From Flavobacteriales bacterium (GTDB lineage Bacteria > Bacteroidota > Bacteroidia > Flavobacteriales_F > PHOS-HE28), in NCBI GenBank assembly GCA_020437905.1, contig JAGQVN010000319.1:1-33382 (forward strand): a DNA stretch of 33,382 nucleotides, written 5' to 3'. Made by a program: the position numbers and the translations under genes. Every line of letters begins with the position of its first letter. Position 1 is the stretch's first letter. The notes under the pieces were generated by a model that did not search any database, was not told the DNA's origin, and saw only the letters and a list, made by a program, of their open reading frames with translations. Positions 6,953 through 16,015 of this stretch are shown here, one piece after another.

Positions 6953-6958
6953 CCGATC

Positions 6959-8224
6959 ATGTCCTGTGCCACCTGCAGCAACAACACCGGGGGCGCCCCA
7001 CGCGGATGCAAGAACAACGGCCATTGCGAGTCCGGAGGATGCTCCAAGCTGGAGGTCTTTGACTGGCTTTCCGGGGTCCCGATGCCTGCCGGGTACCAGG
7101 TCTTCGATGGCATCGAGGTCCGCTTCAAGAACACCCGAAAGCAATTCTATCGCTGCCCACCAACGATCCGGGTGCATGGTGGCGACCTGGTCGTGGTGGA
7201 TGCATCACCCGGCCACGATGTGGGGGTGGTGACTTTGACCGGAGAACTGGTGCGGGCCCAAATGGCACGGCGCGGTGCCACCACGGACACCTTTGAGCTT
7301 CGCACTGTGCTGCGCAAAGCGGAGCAGCAGGATATTGACCGGTGGCACGAGGCGCGTGGAAGAGAGGATGAGACCCTCTTCGCAGCTCGGCGCATGGTAC
7401 ACGATGCGGGTCTCGACATGAAGGTCACGGACGTGGAGTATATGGGTGATGGCACCAAAGCCATCTTTTATTACACAGCCGAGGAACGCATTGATTTCCG
7501 TGGATTGGTGCGGCGCTTTTCCGACCGATTCGGGGTGCGGGTGGAGATGAAGCAGATCGGGGCCCGGCAGGAGGCGGGACGGATCGGAGGCATCGGCAGC
7601 TGCGGTCGGGAACTATGCTGCAGCAGTTGGCTCACCGATTTCCGTAGCGTGACCACCAAGGCGGCGCGCTACCAGCAACTTGCGCTGAATCCACAGAAGC
7701 TGGCAGGCCAGTGCGGCAAGCTGAAGTGCTGCCTGAACTACGAGCTGGACATGTACATTGAGGCGATCAAGAGCTATCCCTCGCAGAACGCGAAGCTGAG
7801 GACCCAGCAAGGGACCGGTACGCACATCAAAACGGACATCTTCCAGGAGAAGATGTGGTACATGTTCAAGAAGCCAGGGACCGTCCCTGTCATGGCTGGA
7901 TTCCCCATCGAAAAGGTCCGTGAGATACAGTCCAAGAACAAGGCCGGGGAAGAACCGTTCGTGGACCTGGAAATGGTGGAGGAACCGAGCACCCCATTGA
8001 AGACCCCGGACTATGAGAACGTCGTGGGGCAGGATGACCTGACGCGGTTCGACAAGAAGATGAAAGGCCCATCGCGCAAGCGCGGTGGGAAGAAGCGCAA
8101 GCGTTCCGCGTCCGGGAGCAAGGAAAAGGAACAGGGAGAAGCCCCACGCAAAGAGGGCAAAGAAGGAGGCAGGCGCAAGCGCGGCCGTGGGGGCAGGAAC
8201 AAGCCCAAGCCACCCGCATCGTGA
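6959..8224 (+). CDS. ricT: PSP1/RicT family protein
   Basis: The 421-residue protein belongs to the PSP1 C-terminal domain family; in Bacillus, RicT (YaaT) acts with RicA and RicF as a cysteine-bound iron-sulphur complex affecting RNA maturation. The N-terminus is Cys-rich (CATCSNN, GCKNNGHCESGGCSK). The core shows VEYMGDGTKAIFYYTAEERI, DFRGLVRRFSDRFGVRVEM, KQIGARQEAGRIGGIGSCGR, ELCCSSWL and GQCGKLKCCLNYELD, with the conserved paired cysteines. The last 70 residues are a Lys/Arg/Gly-rich tail that may bind RNA. In Bacteroidota this gene commonly lies next to gldH, as here: its stop overlaps the GTG start of gldH by 4 bases. No RicA or RicF homologue is visible in the window. Confidence 0.88.
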   Translation: MSCATCSNNTGGAPRGCKNNGHCESGGCSKLEVFDWLSGVPMPAGYQVFDGIEVRFKNTRKQFYRCPPTIRVHGGDLVVVDASPGHDVGVVTLTGELVRAQMARRGATTDTFELRTVLRKAEQQDIDRWHEARGREDETLFAARRMVHDAGLDMKVTDVEYMGDGTKAIFYYTAEERIDFRGLVRRFSDRFGVRVEMKQIGARQEAGRIGGIGSCGRELCCSSWLTDFRSVTTKAARYQQLALNPQKLAGQCGKLKCCLNYELDMYIEAIKSYPSQNAKLRTQQGTGTHIKTDIFQEKMWYMFKKPGTVPVMAGFPIEKVREIQSKNKAGEEPFVDLEMVEEPSTPLKTPDYENVVGQDDLTRFDKKMKGPSRKRGGKKRKRSASGSKEKEQGEAPRKEGKEGGRRKRGRGGRNKPKPPAS

Positions 8225-8709
8225 TCACGTTCAACAGAACGACCATTGTATCGCTGGGCCTCATCCTGGGGGGCTGTACCGGTGAGGTTGTATTCGTGGC
8301 CGACCAGGCCATATCGGCATCGGGATGGTCCAGTACCGATCGTCCGGAGTTCTGTTTCGACATCTCCGATACCCTTGTCAGGCATGATGTGTTCATCGAT
8401 GTGCGGCATACGGGTGATTATCCCTTCAGTGATCTGTACGTCTTCGTGGATCTTGATGGCCCTGGCAACCTGCACATCCGTGATACGGTCGAATGCATTC
8501 TTGCCGATGCATCAGGCAATTGGTTCGGAAAAGGGACCGGATTTGTCGTGACCGATGCCTACCGCGCTCACGTGCTCTACAAATTGGGCAATAGGTTCCC
8601 CCGCAAGGGACGTTACTGTATGCGACTGGAGCAGGCCATGCGCACGGATCCATTGCCCGAGATACTGGATGTGGGCATCACCATAGCGCGCTCGGAGCGA
8701 ACGCGATGA
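8221..8709 (+). CDS. gldH: Gliding motility lipoprotein GldH
   Basis: GldH is a lipoprotein required for gliding in Flavobacterium and is part of the conserved gliding/T9SS gene set of Bacteroidota. The 162-residue protein begins with a GTG overlapping the ricT stop. It has a lipoprotein signal with lipobox LGGC (Cys19). Family hallmarks follow: SSTDRPEFCFDISDT, VFIDVRHTGDYPFSDLYVFV, RDTVECILADASGNWFGKG and RLEQAMRTDPLPEILDVGI. It should sit in the periplasm, anchored to a membrane. The stop overlaps the PBP1A start (ATGA). It agrees with the T9SS cargo domain at 1747-3129. Presence of gldH does not prove gliding, since non-gliding Bacteroidota also keep it. Confidence 0.92.
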   Translation: MITFNRTTIVSLGLILGGCTGEVVFVADQAISASGWSSTDRPEFCFDISDTLVRHDVFIDVRHTGDYPFSDLYVFVDLDGPGNLHIRDTVECILADASGNWFGKGTGFVVTDAYRAHVLYKLGNRFPRKGRYCMRLEQAMRTDPLPEILDVGITIARSERTR

Positions 8710-11138
8710 ACGATAAGGGGACCACAGCCTCAGCGAGCCTGAAAGGGCGATGGGTCCGTTGGGCCGTGTTGGGCGCGTGGGTGCTGCTGCTTGGCCCGAT
8801 CCTGGGGCTGGTGTTCATGTTGGTGCTGGCCTCTCAAAGCGATCTTCCCAGTACCGAGGACCTGGAGAACCCGCGAAGCGACCTGGCGACCGCCGTGCTG
8901 TTCAGCGATGGCACCCAAATGGGCCAATACTACCGTGAGAACCGGATCCCGGTGGACTACACGAAGCTCTCTCCACACCTGGTGGATGCGCTTATCGCCA
9001 CGGAGGACGAACGGTTCCGGGAACACAGTGGGGTCGATCTGCGCGGCACGCTGCGCGCTGCGGTCTATATGGGCAGAAAGGGAGGAGCCAGTACCATTAC
9101 GCAACAGTTGGCCAAGATGCTCTTCACCAACAAGCCGGCAAGCTCGGTCAAACGGGTGTTCCAGAAGTTCCAGGAATGGATCATCGCGGCCCGCTTGGAG
9201 CGCCAGTATACCAAGCACGAGATCATCGCCATGTACCTGAACCGGTTCGATTGGATCAATCAGGCGGTCGGCATCCATTCCGCATCGCGGGTCTATTTCA
9301 GCACCACTCCCGATTCACTGCGCATCGAGGAGGCGGCCATGTTGGTGGGCATGTGCAAGAACCCCGCGTTGTTCAACCCACTTCGCCGTCCGGACACGAC
9401 AGAGCATCGTCGTATGGTGGTGCTGGCGCAGATGCTGAAGAACGGCTTGCTCGACCAGCAACAGTACGACTCGCTCAAAAGCCTTCCCCTGGGGCTCCGC
9501 TTCCAACGCGTGGACCACACGGAAGGTCCGGCGCCCTACTTCCGTGAGACCCTGCGGGCTCGCTTGCAGGCCTTGCTGGACGAACGTGATGAGGATGGGC
9601 GACCCCTTCTCGCCAAGGCGGACGGTGAACCGTACGATCTCTACACGGATGGCTTGAAGGTGTATACCACACTGGATCGCCGCATGCAATCGTACGGGGA
9701 ATGGGCCATGCGGGAGCATTTGGCCACTGAACTACAGCCGGACTTCTTCAAGGACCTTGCGCGCAAAAAGAACGACCCGTTCGATCGGTTGGTGTCGCAG
9801 GATGAGATCGAGGGGATCATGAACGCTGCCATGAAGCGAAGCGTCCGGTACCGTGTGCTCAAGGGCAGGCAGTGCCCCAACTGCGAACGCCCTGCGAGCT
9901 ACATCGTGAATGACGTGCATGAGGGTGTGGAACAGTTCCACTGTGACCCCAAGGCCGGCGGCTGCGATACGCATTGGCCCGTGCTGGATGCGAGCGGCAT
10001 CCAAGCGAACTTCAATACACCGACCCCGATGCGGGTGTTCACCTGGCATGGTGAAGTGGATACGTTGTTGAGCCCCATGGATTCGATCCGATACTACAAA
10101 CGCTTTCTTCAGAGCGGCCTGCTGTGCATGGATCCGCGTACTGGATTCGTCAAGGCATGGGTGGGTGGGATCGACTTCAAGCACTTCCAATACGATCACG
10201 TGGACCAGGCACGCAGACAGGTGGGCAGTACGTTCAAGCCTTTCGTTTATGCCACGGCGATTCGAGAAGGCCTGGATCCGTGCATGGAATTTCCCAATCA
10301 AAAGGTATGCTTTGATATGCCTGAGCCGCAACCTCAATGGTGCCCGAAGAACAGCGATGCGGAGTATGGAGGGATGGTTACCATGCGCTACGCCCTGGCC
10401 AATTCGATCAACACCGTGACCGCCTGGCTGATGAAGCAATACAGCCCACAGGCGGTGACCGTCCTGGCCCGCAACATGGGCGTGAAGAGCCCCCTGGAAC
10501 CGGTCCCCTCCTTGTGTCTCGGTGTGGCCGACCTCACGCTTTCAGAGATGACCGCGGCCTTTTCGGCCTTTGTGAACTCCGGCGTGTACATCGAACCCAT
10601 CCTGTTCACCCGGATCGAGGACAAGAACGGCAACGCGATATACGATGTGGTACCCCACACCGTGGAGGCTCTGGATGAGAGGACGTCCTACATCGTGCTG
10701 GACCTGATGAAGGGGGTCGTGGACGGCGCCTATAACAAGGGCACAGGCAAGACCGTGGGTACCGGCATGCGCATCCGGACCAGCTGGGGTAACCGGGCGC
10801 GTTATGCGAACATCAAGTACCCCATGGCCGGTAAGACGGGCACCACACAGAACAACAGCGATGGCTGGTTCATCGGCATGACCCCGGACCTGGTCACCGG
10901 TGTGTGGACCGGGGCGGAGGACCGCAGCGTGCGGTTCAGCACGACCGACAAGGGACAGGGGGCCAACATGGCGCTTCCGATCTATGGCTACTACATGAAC
11001 CGGGTGTATGCGGACAGCACCATCCAGATCTCCAGGGGCGACTTTGAGCGGCCGGCAGGTTTCGACATGACCCTGCTGAACTGCCGCGAGCGGATCGCGA
11101 ACGGGGGTGCCGATAAGCAAGGCCCCAAGTGGGAGTAG
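8706..11138 (+). CDS. Class A penicillin-binding protein 1A with a four-cysteine insert
   Basis: This bifunctional peptidoglycan synthase has 810 residues. A signal anchor spans about residues 18-42. The GT51 glycosyltransferase domain follows, with catalytic Glu100 in [14 protein letters not shown] and the motif [13 protein letters not shown] (128-140). The transpeptidase domain has S508-x-x-K (GSTFKPFVY), S567-I-N and K710-T-G. Between the two domains, residues 381-430 carry a four-cysteine element: Cys390-x2-Cys393-x19-Cys413-x6-Cys420. It is placed between RYRVLKG and [10 protein letters not shown], which in the relatives I recall are joined by a short linker. It resembles a zinc ribbon, although periplasmic cysteines could instead form disulphides. 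The gene is last in the holB-ricT-gldH run, overlapping gldH by 4 bases. Confidence 0.95.
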   Translation: MNDKGTTASASLKGRWVRWAVLGAWVLLLGPILGLVFMLVLASQSDLPSTEDLENPRSDLATAVLFSDGTQMGQYYRENRIPVDYTKLSPHLVDALIATEDERFREHSGVDLRGTLRAAVYMGRKGGASTITQQLAKMLFTNKPASSVKRVFQKFQEWIIAARLERQYTKHEIIAMYLNRFDWINQAVGIHSASRVYFSTTPDSLRIEEAAMLVGMCKNPALFNPLRRPDTTEHRRMVVLAQMLKNGLLDQQQYDSLKSLPLGLRFQRVDHTEGPAPYFRETLRARLQALLDERDEDGRPLLAKADGEPYDLYTDGLKVYTTLDRRMQSYGEWAMREHLATELQPDFFKDLARKKNDPFDRLVSQDEIEGIMNAAMKRSVRYRVLKGRQCPNCERPASYIVNDVHEGVEQFHCDPKAGGCDTHWPVLDASGIQANFNTPTPMRVFTWHGEVDTLLSPMDSIRYYKRFLQSGLLCMDPRTGFVKAWVGGIDFKHFQYDHVDQARRQVGSTFKPFVYATAIREGLDPCMEFPNQKVCFDMPEPQPQWCPKNSDAEYGGMVTMRYALANSINTVTAWLMKQYSPQAVTVLARNMGVKSPLEPVPSLCLGVADLTLSEMTAAFSAFVNSGVYIEPILFTRIEDKNGNAIYDVVPHTVEALDERTSYIVLDLMKGVVDGAYNKGTGKTVGTGMRIRTSWGNRARYANIKYPMAGKTGTTQNNSDGWFIGMTPDLVTGVWTGAEDRSVRFSTTDKGQGANMALPIYGYYMNRVYADSTIQISRGDFERPAGFDMTLLNCRERIANGGADKQGPKWE

Positions 11139-11142
11139 CGGC

Positions 11143-11150
11143 TATCTTCG
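11143..11150 (+). promoter_or_regulatory. -7 element of scoA
   Basis: TATCTTCG lies 22 bases before the ATG at 11173, so the transcript would have a short leader of about 16 bases. The leader contains GCAAGG just before the ATG, a weak ribosome-binding-like site. No -33 element is clear. Confidence 0.4.
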
Positions 11151-11172
11151 CTCCATAAGCGTTGGAGCAAGG

Positions 11173-11871
11173 ATGAACAAGGTGGTAGGTGGCGCCGACG
11201 AGGCGATCCAAGGCATTCAGGACGGAATGACATTGATGCTGGGAGGCTTCGGGCTTTGCGGCATCCCGGAGAACTGCATCGCAGCTCTGGTAAAAGCCGG
11301 TATCAAAGACCTTACCTGCATCAGCAACAACGCCGGGGTCGATGATTTTGGATTGGGTCTGTTGTTGCAGCGCAAGCAGATCCGGAAGATGATCAGCAGT
11401 TACGTGGGTGAGAACGATGAGTTCGAGCGGCAAATGCTGAGCGGGGAGTTGGAGGTGGACCTCATCCCGCAGGGCTCACTGGCCGAACGCTGCCGGGCCG
11501 GTGGTGCGGGCATTCCAGCGTTCTTCACCCCGGCCGGGTACGGCACGGAGGTGGCGGAAGGCAAGGAGACCCGGGAGTACGACGGCAAGATGTACGTGCT
11601 GGAGCGCTGGCTGCGTTCTGACTTCAGCATCGTGAAAGCGTGGAAGGGTGATCGGCTGGGCAATCTGGTTTACAAGCACACGGCGCGCAACTTCAACCCG
11701 CTGATGGCCATGGCCGGCAAGGTGACCATCGCCGAAGTGGAGGAGCTTGTCGAGCCCGGCGAACTTGACCCCAATGCGATCCATACGCCTGGGATCTTCG
11801 TGCACCGCATCTTCCAGGGCGAACGCTACGAGAAGCGCATCGAACAGCGCACGGTGAGGCAAAAGGCCTGA
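11173..11871 (+). CDS. scoA: Succinyl-CoA:3-ketoacid CoA-transferase subunit A
   Basis: Subunit A of the heteromeric type I CoA-transferase, which moves CoA between succinate and acetoacetate (or related 3-oxoacids) in ketone-body and amino-acid catabolism. The 232-residue protein is of normal length. Motifs are the glycine-rich loop [13 protein letters not shown] (about 21-33), [37 protein letters not shown] and [13 protein letters not shown]. The catalytic glutamate is in subunit B. The start at 11173 gives the family N-terminus [12 protein letters not shown]. The next gene is not scoB, as is usual, but an unrelated membrane protein starting 7 bases after this stop; scoB follows at 13664. 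ScoA is preferred to AtoD-type transferases on motif similarity, but the acceptor acid cannot be fixed from sequence alone. Confidence 0.92.
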   Translation: MNKVVGGADEAIQGIQDGMTLMLGGFGLCGIPENCIAALVKAGIKDLTCISNNAGVDDFGLGLLLQRKQIRKMISSYVGENDEFERQMLSGELEVDLIPQGSLAERCRAGGAGIPAFFTPAGYGTEVAEGKETREYDGKMYVLERWLRSDFSIVKAWKGDRLGNLVYKHTARNFNPLMAMAGKVTIAEVEELVEPGELDPNAIHTPGIFVHRIFQGERYEKRIEQRTVRQKA

Positions 11872-11878
11872 ACGGCCC

Positions 11879-13618
11879 ATGCGCGCGACCATCGCACTGG
11901 CTGTCGCGGTCCTGGTCTATGTGACCATTCGGGCCGCCTGGATGCCGACGGTACATGATGAAGCCCGGACCTTCCAGCAGTATGTGCAGACCGGGGAGTT
12001 CCTGCCCTTTGCCTCCCATTGGGACGCCGGGAACCATTTGCTCGTGACCACATGGGGGAACCTGGTCGCCCCGTTTTTCGGACCCGATCGGTTGGCACTT
12101 CGTGCCATCTCGTTGGTGGGGGCGCTCCTGTATCTCGCCTATGCTGCCCTGTTGACCCGGCGGCTAATGGACCCCTTCGTTCGGACCTGCACCGCAGCCG
12201 CGCTCATGGCCTGCCCTTTCTTGATCGACTTCTTCTCGTTGTTCCGTGGCTACGGCATTTCGCTCGGGTTCTTCCTGATGGCCCTGTATCACATCGGGTC
12301 GCTGCAACGCGGCACGCGGGAACGCGATCTGGCGCTTGCGCTGTTGGCATGCGTAGGCATGGTCTGGGCCAACCTGAACCTGTTGCTGATCGCGGGACCG
12401 ATGCTCGCGATCATGCTCCATGCATCGCGCTCGGCCATCCCGAAGTGGCGCATGTTGCGCGTGTTGATCCCGACCGCGGCCGCGTTGCTGTTCTTCGGGA
12501 CCTATGCCCTGGAGTTGCGCGAACGCGGCACACTCTACTACGGCCTGGAGACCGGCTTCGTACGGGGGACACTGGCATCACTGCTTACGGCCATGTTCGG
12601 CGGTGAAGCACCATGGGCCTGGGTGCCGGCCGCATCGCTCGTCGTGTTCATCGCGTTGGCATGGGTCTTCGGTCGGGACGGCACGCCACGTACTGCACTG
12701 CTGGCAGCGCTGTCTATCCTATTGGGCTTTGAGATGGTCTCTCGCACAGTGCTTCACCATGCCTTTGGCACGCCTTTTCCGGAGGATCGTACCGCGCTTC
12801 ATCTGGTCCCGCTCATGCTCCTGGCTTTTGGTTCATCACTGGATCTGCTGAAGGAGAAATGGCACATGCTCCGTTGGGTCGCCTTGTTCCTGTTGGCGCT
12901 GCCATTGCGCACGGTGCTCACTGCGAACGTCGGTACGACCAGCTTCTGGCCGGAACAGGCCATCCCTGCTGAAGTGATCCAACACGTGGCCGAACTACAA
13001 GCGGCGCACAACAGGCCCTTGGTCATCGGGGCATACCACCAAATGGCAGCGGTCTGGTCCTTCGAGCAATGGGAGCATGACCTTCTGCTGAACCCCCTAA
13101 GACCTTACAACCATCCGGACCCCCACGTCGAACTGTTGTTGCTGGACCCCTTGCATGATCGGCCGCCAGAGGGCTTCGTGAAGGAGCTGGACGCCGGTAC
13201 CGGACGCCTGGAGCTGTGGCACCATGCCGCGGCCATCCAAGTGGATAGCCTGGTGTGGGATAGCGCCTTCCACGTTGCGTTGGGTGAACGCGAATTCACG
13301 GAGGTCTGGCACCCACAGCGGACGCCTGGACCAGGAGGGTCGCATTTGTTGGAGGTCGAGCTGCTGATCGATGCACCACACCCGCTCAATGAGCTGCAGT
13401 TGGTCAGTGAATGGAGGGACGTGGATGGGGACGAGACCTTCAGTGAACGCATCCCGTTGCAGGTCATGGCCCTGGATATCCGTGGTCGGAAGCTGCACCT
13501 TGCGCGCCTGTGGCCCGCGTATTCGGAACGGATCACCCGTCGCGTGTTGTACCTGTGGTCGCCGCGCAGCGAAGCGTTGCAGGCAGCGGTCCGGCTCAAG
13601 GTCGTGGCGCTCCGATGA
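11879..13618 (+). CDS. GT-C-type polytopic membrane protein (array member A) inside the scoAB operon
   Basis: The 579-residue protein has about ten hydrophobic segments in residues 1-345, then a soluble C-terminal part of about 230 residues. The first extracytoplasmic loop carries VHDEARTF (Asp27-Glu28), the position and type of acidic pair used by GT-C glycosyltransferases that take lipid-linked sugars. The following region, FFSLFRGYGISLGFFLMALY, resembles the matching part of array member F (23871-25388; LFSLARGYGLLTGFLALALF), so the two are probably related. The C-terminus, with LLEVELLIDAPHPLNELQLV and RRVLYLWSPRSEAL, looks beta-rich, like a carbohydrate-binding sandwich. It sits between scoA (7 bases) and scoB (45 bases), an unusual place. 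Its acceptor and sugar are unknown, and an evolved non-enzymatic role is possible. Confidence 0.65.
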   Translation: MRATIALAVAVLVYVTIRAAWMPTVHDEARTFQQYVQTGEFLPFASHWDAGNHLLVTTWGNLVAPFFGPDRLALRAISLVGALLYLAYAALLTRRLMDPFVRTCTAAALMACPFLIDFFSLFRGYGISLGFFLMALYHIGSLQRGTRERDLALALLACVGMVWANLNLLLIAGPMLAIMLHASRSAIPKWRMLRVLIPTAAALLFFGTYALELRERGTLYYGLETGFVRGTLASLLTAMFGGEAPWAWVPAASLVVFIALAWVFGRDGTPRTALLAALSILLGFEMVSRTVLHHAFGTPFPEDRTALHLVPLMLLAFGSSLDLLKEKWHMLRWVALFLLALPLRTVLTANVGTTSFWPEQAIPAEVIQHVAELQAAHNRPLVIGAYHQMAAVWSFEQWEHDLLLNPLRPYNHPDPHVELLLLDPLHDRPPEGFVKELDAGTGRLELWHHAAAIQVDSLVWDSAFHVALGEREFTEVWHPQRTPGPGGSHLLEVELLIDAPHPLNELQLVSEWRDVDGDETFSERIPLQVMALDIRGRKLHLARLWPAYSERITRRVLYLWSPRSEALQAAVRLKVVALR

Positions 13619-13629
13619 GCGCAAGGAAG

Positions 13630-13637
13630 TACCTTCA
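13630..13637 (+). promoter_or_regulatory. Weak candidate -7 element before scoB
   Basis: TACCTTCA resembles TAnnTTTG with two changes and lies 26 bases before the scoB ATG. A separate scoB promoter would make sense given the inserted gene upstream, but the match is poor. Confidence 0.2.
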
Positions 13638-13663
13638 ACCCGTAGAAAAAGCGAGCAGCACCG

Positions 13664-14320
13664 ATGGCATTGACCAAGCAACAGATGGCCCAGCGCATCG
13701 CACGTGAGCTGAAGGATGGCTACTACGTGAACCTGGGCATCGGCATTCCCACCCTGGTGGCGAACTACATCCCCGAGGGCATCAGCGTGGAACTGCAGAG
13801 CGAGAACGGGATACTGGGCATGGGGCCCTTTCCCTACGAAGGCGAGGAGGATGCCGACCTGATCAATGCGGGCAAGCAGACGGTGACCCTGAAACCAGGC
13901 GCGGTGATCTTCGACAGTGCCACCAGCTTCGCGATGATCCGTGGGCAGAAGGTGCAGCTGACCGTGCTCGGTGCCATGGAAGTGGCGGACAACGGTGACA
14001 TTGCCAACTGGAAGATCCCCGGGAAAATGGTCAAGGGCATGGGCGGCGCCATGGACCTGGTGGCCAGTGCGGAGAACATCATCGTGTGCATGATGCACAC
14101 CAACAAGGCCGGGGAAAGCAAACTGCTGAAGCGCTGCACCCTGCCGCTCACCGGTGTGGCTTGCGTGAAGAAAGTGGTGACGGACCTGGGTGTCTTCGAC
14201 ATCACCCCGGAGGGCTTCAAGCTGCTGGAACGCGCGCCGGGCGTGGAGGTGGAGGAGATCAAGCAGAAGACGGAAGGTCGCCTGGTAGTGGAAGGGGACG
14301 TGCCGGAAATGGGGGTCTAG
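13664..14320 (+). CDS. scoB: Succinyl-CoA:3-ketoacid CoA-transferase subunit B
   Basis: Subunit B of the CoA-transferase carries the active-site glutamate that forms the glutamyl-CoA thioester intermediate. The 218-residue protein shows YYVNLGIGIPTLVANYIPEG, then ELQSENGILGMGPFP, where Glu47 in SENG is the catalytic residue, then FDSATSFAMIRGQKVQLTVL, GAMEVADNGDIANWKIPGK and KGMGGAMDLV. Length and motifs are complete. It pairs with scoA at 11173-11871, but 1.79 kb lies between them. Codon use and motif quality give no sign of decay in either subunit, so the enzyme is probably functional. The next gene (a GT39-like transferase) starts 22 bases downstream. Confidence 0.94.
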   Translation: MALTKQQMAQRIARELKDGYYVNLGIGIPTLVANYIPEGISVELQSENGILGMGPFPYEGEEDADLINAGKQTVTLKPGAVIFDSATSFAMIRGQKVQLTVLGAMEVADNGDIANWKIPGKMVKGMGGAMDLVASAENIIVCMMHTNKAGESKLLKRCTLPLTGVACVKKVVTDLGVFDITPEGFKLLERAPGVEVEEIKQKTEGRLVVEGDVPEMGV

Positions 14321-14342
14321 GTCCCGGGGACTCCTGTAAGCC

Positions 14343-15911
14343 GTGTTCGACAGCTACTTCACCCCGCAAGGCCAAGGGGCCATCGCGGCATCGGTGCTGT
14401 GCACGGTCGTGGCCATGGCCGCTTTCATCAAAGTGCGCGACCGCCTTGCGCTGATCGCGTTGTTTTTGGGAGCGCTAATCCTGCGCATGTTACTGATCCA
14501 GTTGGATCCCTTCCTGCATACGTGGGACGAGGTCGTCCATGCGGTCGTGGCCAAGAACATGGCGGTGGAGCCCTTACGGCCGATGTTGTTCACCGAACCC
14601 CTGCTCGCCTCCGACCACACCCATTGGACGGAGAACCACATCTGGTTGCACAAGCAGCCCTTCTTTCTCTGGTGCATGGCCTTGTCGATCAAGTTCCTGG
14701 GGTCTACAGTGCTGGCCGTGCGCCTGCCCGGGGCATTGATGACCACGCTGTTGGTGTTCTTCACCCACGGCATGGCCCGGATGCTGTACGGTCGATCGGT
14801 CGCGTTCGCAGCAGCTGTGCTGATGACCTGGGCCTACTGGCCGCTCAAGATGATGATGGGGGCCGTGGCCACCGATCACAACGACGTGTTCTTCTTGGTG
14901 CTGATCGCCGGATCCTTCTGGGCGTGGTTGAGGTACCAGCAAACGCCAACACGGGTATGGGTGGTGGCCATCGGGGTGTTCGCAGGGCTCGCTGTATTGA
15001 CCAAATGGCTTCTCGGCCTGTTGGTCTTCGGTGGCTGGGCTTGCGCGCTGTTGGCGGCTGTGGTGCGCGAACAACGTGTTGTGGAGCAGGTGCGCCATGC
15101 CGTGTTCGCCTTCGGGATCACGGCGGCCATCAGCCTGCCTTGGCAGCTCTACACCTGGCTGAACTTTCCGGTGGAAATGGCGCATGAGCAGGCCTATAAT
15201 TGGCAGCACATCATCATGCCGGTGGAAGGGCATCGGGGCGCGTGGGACTTCCATTTCAAGGCGCTGGGAGAACACCTGTATCCATTGCCGCTGTGGATCA
15301 TACTCGGTGCGTTCGCGTTCGCGCTGTTCAGTATCAAGGACATCCGAGACCGCGTTTTTGTGGGCATTGTAGTGGTCGCCGTGCATCTGTTCTTTGGGCT
15401 GTCCGCCACCAAAATGGTGAACTACACTGTGGTGCTGTTCCCCTTGTTCCTCATCGCCCTGGCCTGGGCTGTGGTGGGAGTTGTCGAACGCGTTCCACGG
15501 CGTTCGTGGCGACCGGTATTGGTCTGTGTTGCGCTGGTCGGCATCGGGTCCATGCTCCTGCAGTTCGAACGGGTCCAATTGGTCCATACCGCCCAAAGTG
15601 CGCGGGATCCCTTTCATCACTGGTATCGATCCACCCAATTGCACAACCTGGGTGCGGGTGAACGACTGGCCGAGGAGCTGTCAGGGTCCCGACCGGTCGT
15701 ATTCAACGTACCGTTCCCAGCGAACTTGAGCCTTGCTTTCTTTCAGGACATCGAAGCCAGCACGGCTCTGCCCACGAGCGCTCAAGTCGATGCGCTTCGT
15801 GAGCGTGGTTATGACGTGGTTGTGGTCGATCCGCCATGGGAAATGAGCTCCGTGGTCGCGGACAAGGTGATGATCGTGCAGATGGAAGAGCATGCGTTCA
15901 AATGGCTGTAG
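14343..15911 (+). CDS. GT39/ArnT-like glycosyltransferase (array member B)
   Basis: The 522-residue polytopic protein is the clearest member of the PMT_2 (ArnT/GT39-like) family in the window. The first loop has TWDEVVHAVVAKNM (Asp62-Glu63), the metal- and donor-binding acidic pair, and ENHIWLHKQPFFLWCMA matches the ArnT HKPPL-type motif. Further signatures are RLPGALMTTLLVFFTHGMAR and KWLLGLLVFGGW. About eleven membrane segments end near residue 420, with a soluble tail of about 100 residues. Such enzymes transfer a sugar from polyprenyl phosphate to lipid A, a protein or a glycan on the periplasmic face. The start is a GTG at 14343, 22 bases after scoB. The acceptor is not predictable here. 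Confidence 0.8.
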   Translation: MFDSYFTPQGQGAIAASVLCTVVAMAAFIKVRDRLALIALFLGALILRMLLIQLDPFLHTWDEVVHAVVAKNMAVEPLRPMLFTEPLLASDHTHWTENHIWLHKQPFFLWCMALSIKFLGSTVLAVRLPGALMTTLLVFFTHGMARMLYGRSVAFAAAVLMTWAYWPLKMMMGAVATDHNDVFFLVLIAGSFWAWLRYQQTPTRVWVVAIGVFAGLAVLTKWLLGLLVFGGWACALLAAVVREQRVVEQVRHAVFAFGITAAISLPWQLYTWLNFPVEMAHEQAYNWQHIIMPVEGHRGAWDFHFKALGEHLYPLPLWIILGAFAFALFSIKDIRDRVFVGIVVVAVHLFFGLSATKMVNYTVVLFPLFLIALAWAVVGVVERVPRRSWRPVLVCVALVGIGSMLLQFERVQLVHTAQSARDPFHHWYRSTQLHNLGAGERLAEELSGSRPVVFNVPFPANLSLAFFQDIEASTALPTSAQVDALRERGYDVVVVDPPWEMSSVVADKVMIVQMEEHAFKWL

Positions 15912-16015
15912 CGCATGAAAGCGAAGGGCAAAAGCACCGATATTCGAGGCACTTCCGCGCTCATGAAGGTGCTTAGGAAGGGTTCGTGAACATGCATGCC
16001 GGTCGACCAGGAACG

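Noticed and set aside
9732-10439. A 235-codon open frame antisense to PBP1A
   Set aside because: It overlaps the transpeptidase domain, which is fully conserved on the sense strand; the antisense protein shows no motif.
13097-14098. A 333-codon open frame antisense to the end of member A and the start of scoB
   Set aside because: It crosses two well-supported genes and has no family resemblance.
14574-15644. A 356-codon open frame antisense to the GT39-like gene
   Set aside because: The product is His/Gln/Gly-rich without domains, while the sense strand encodes a clear GT39-like protein with its DE and HKQP motifs.
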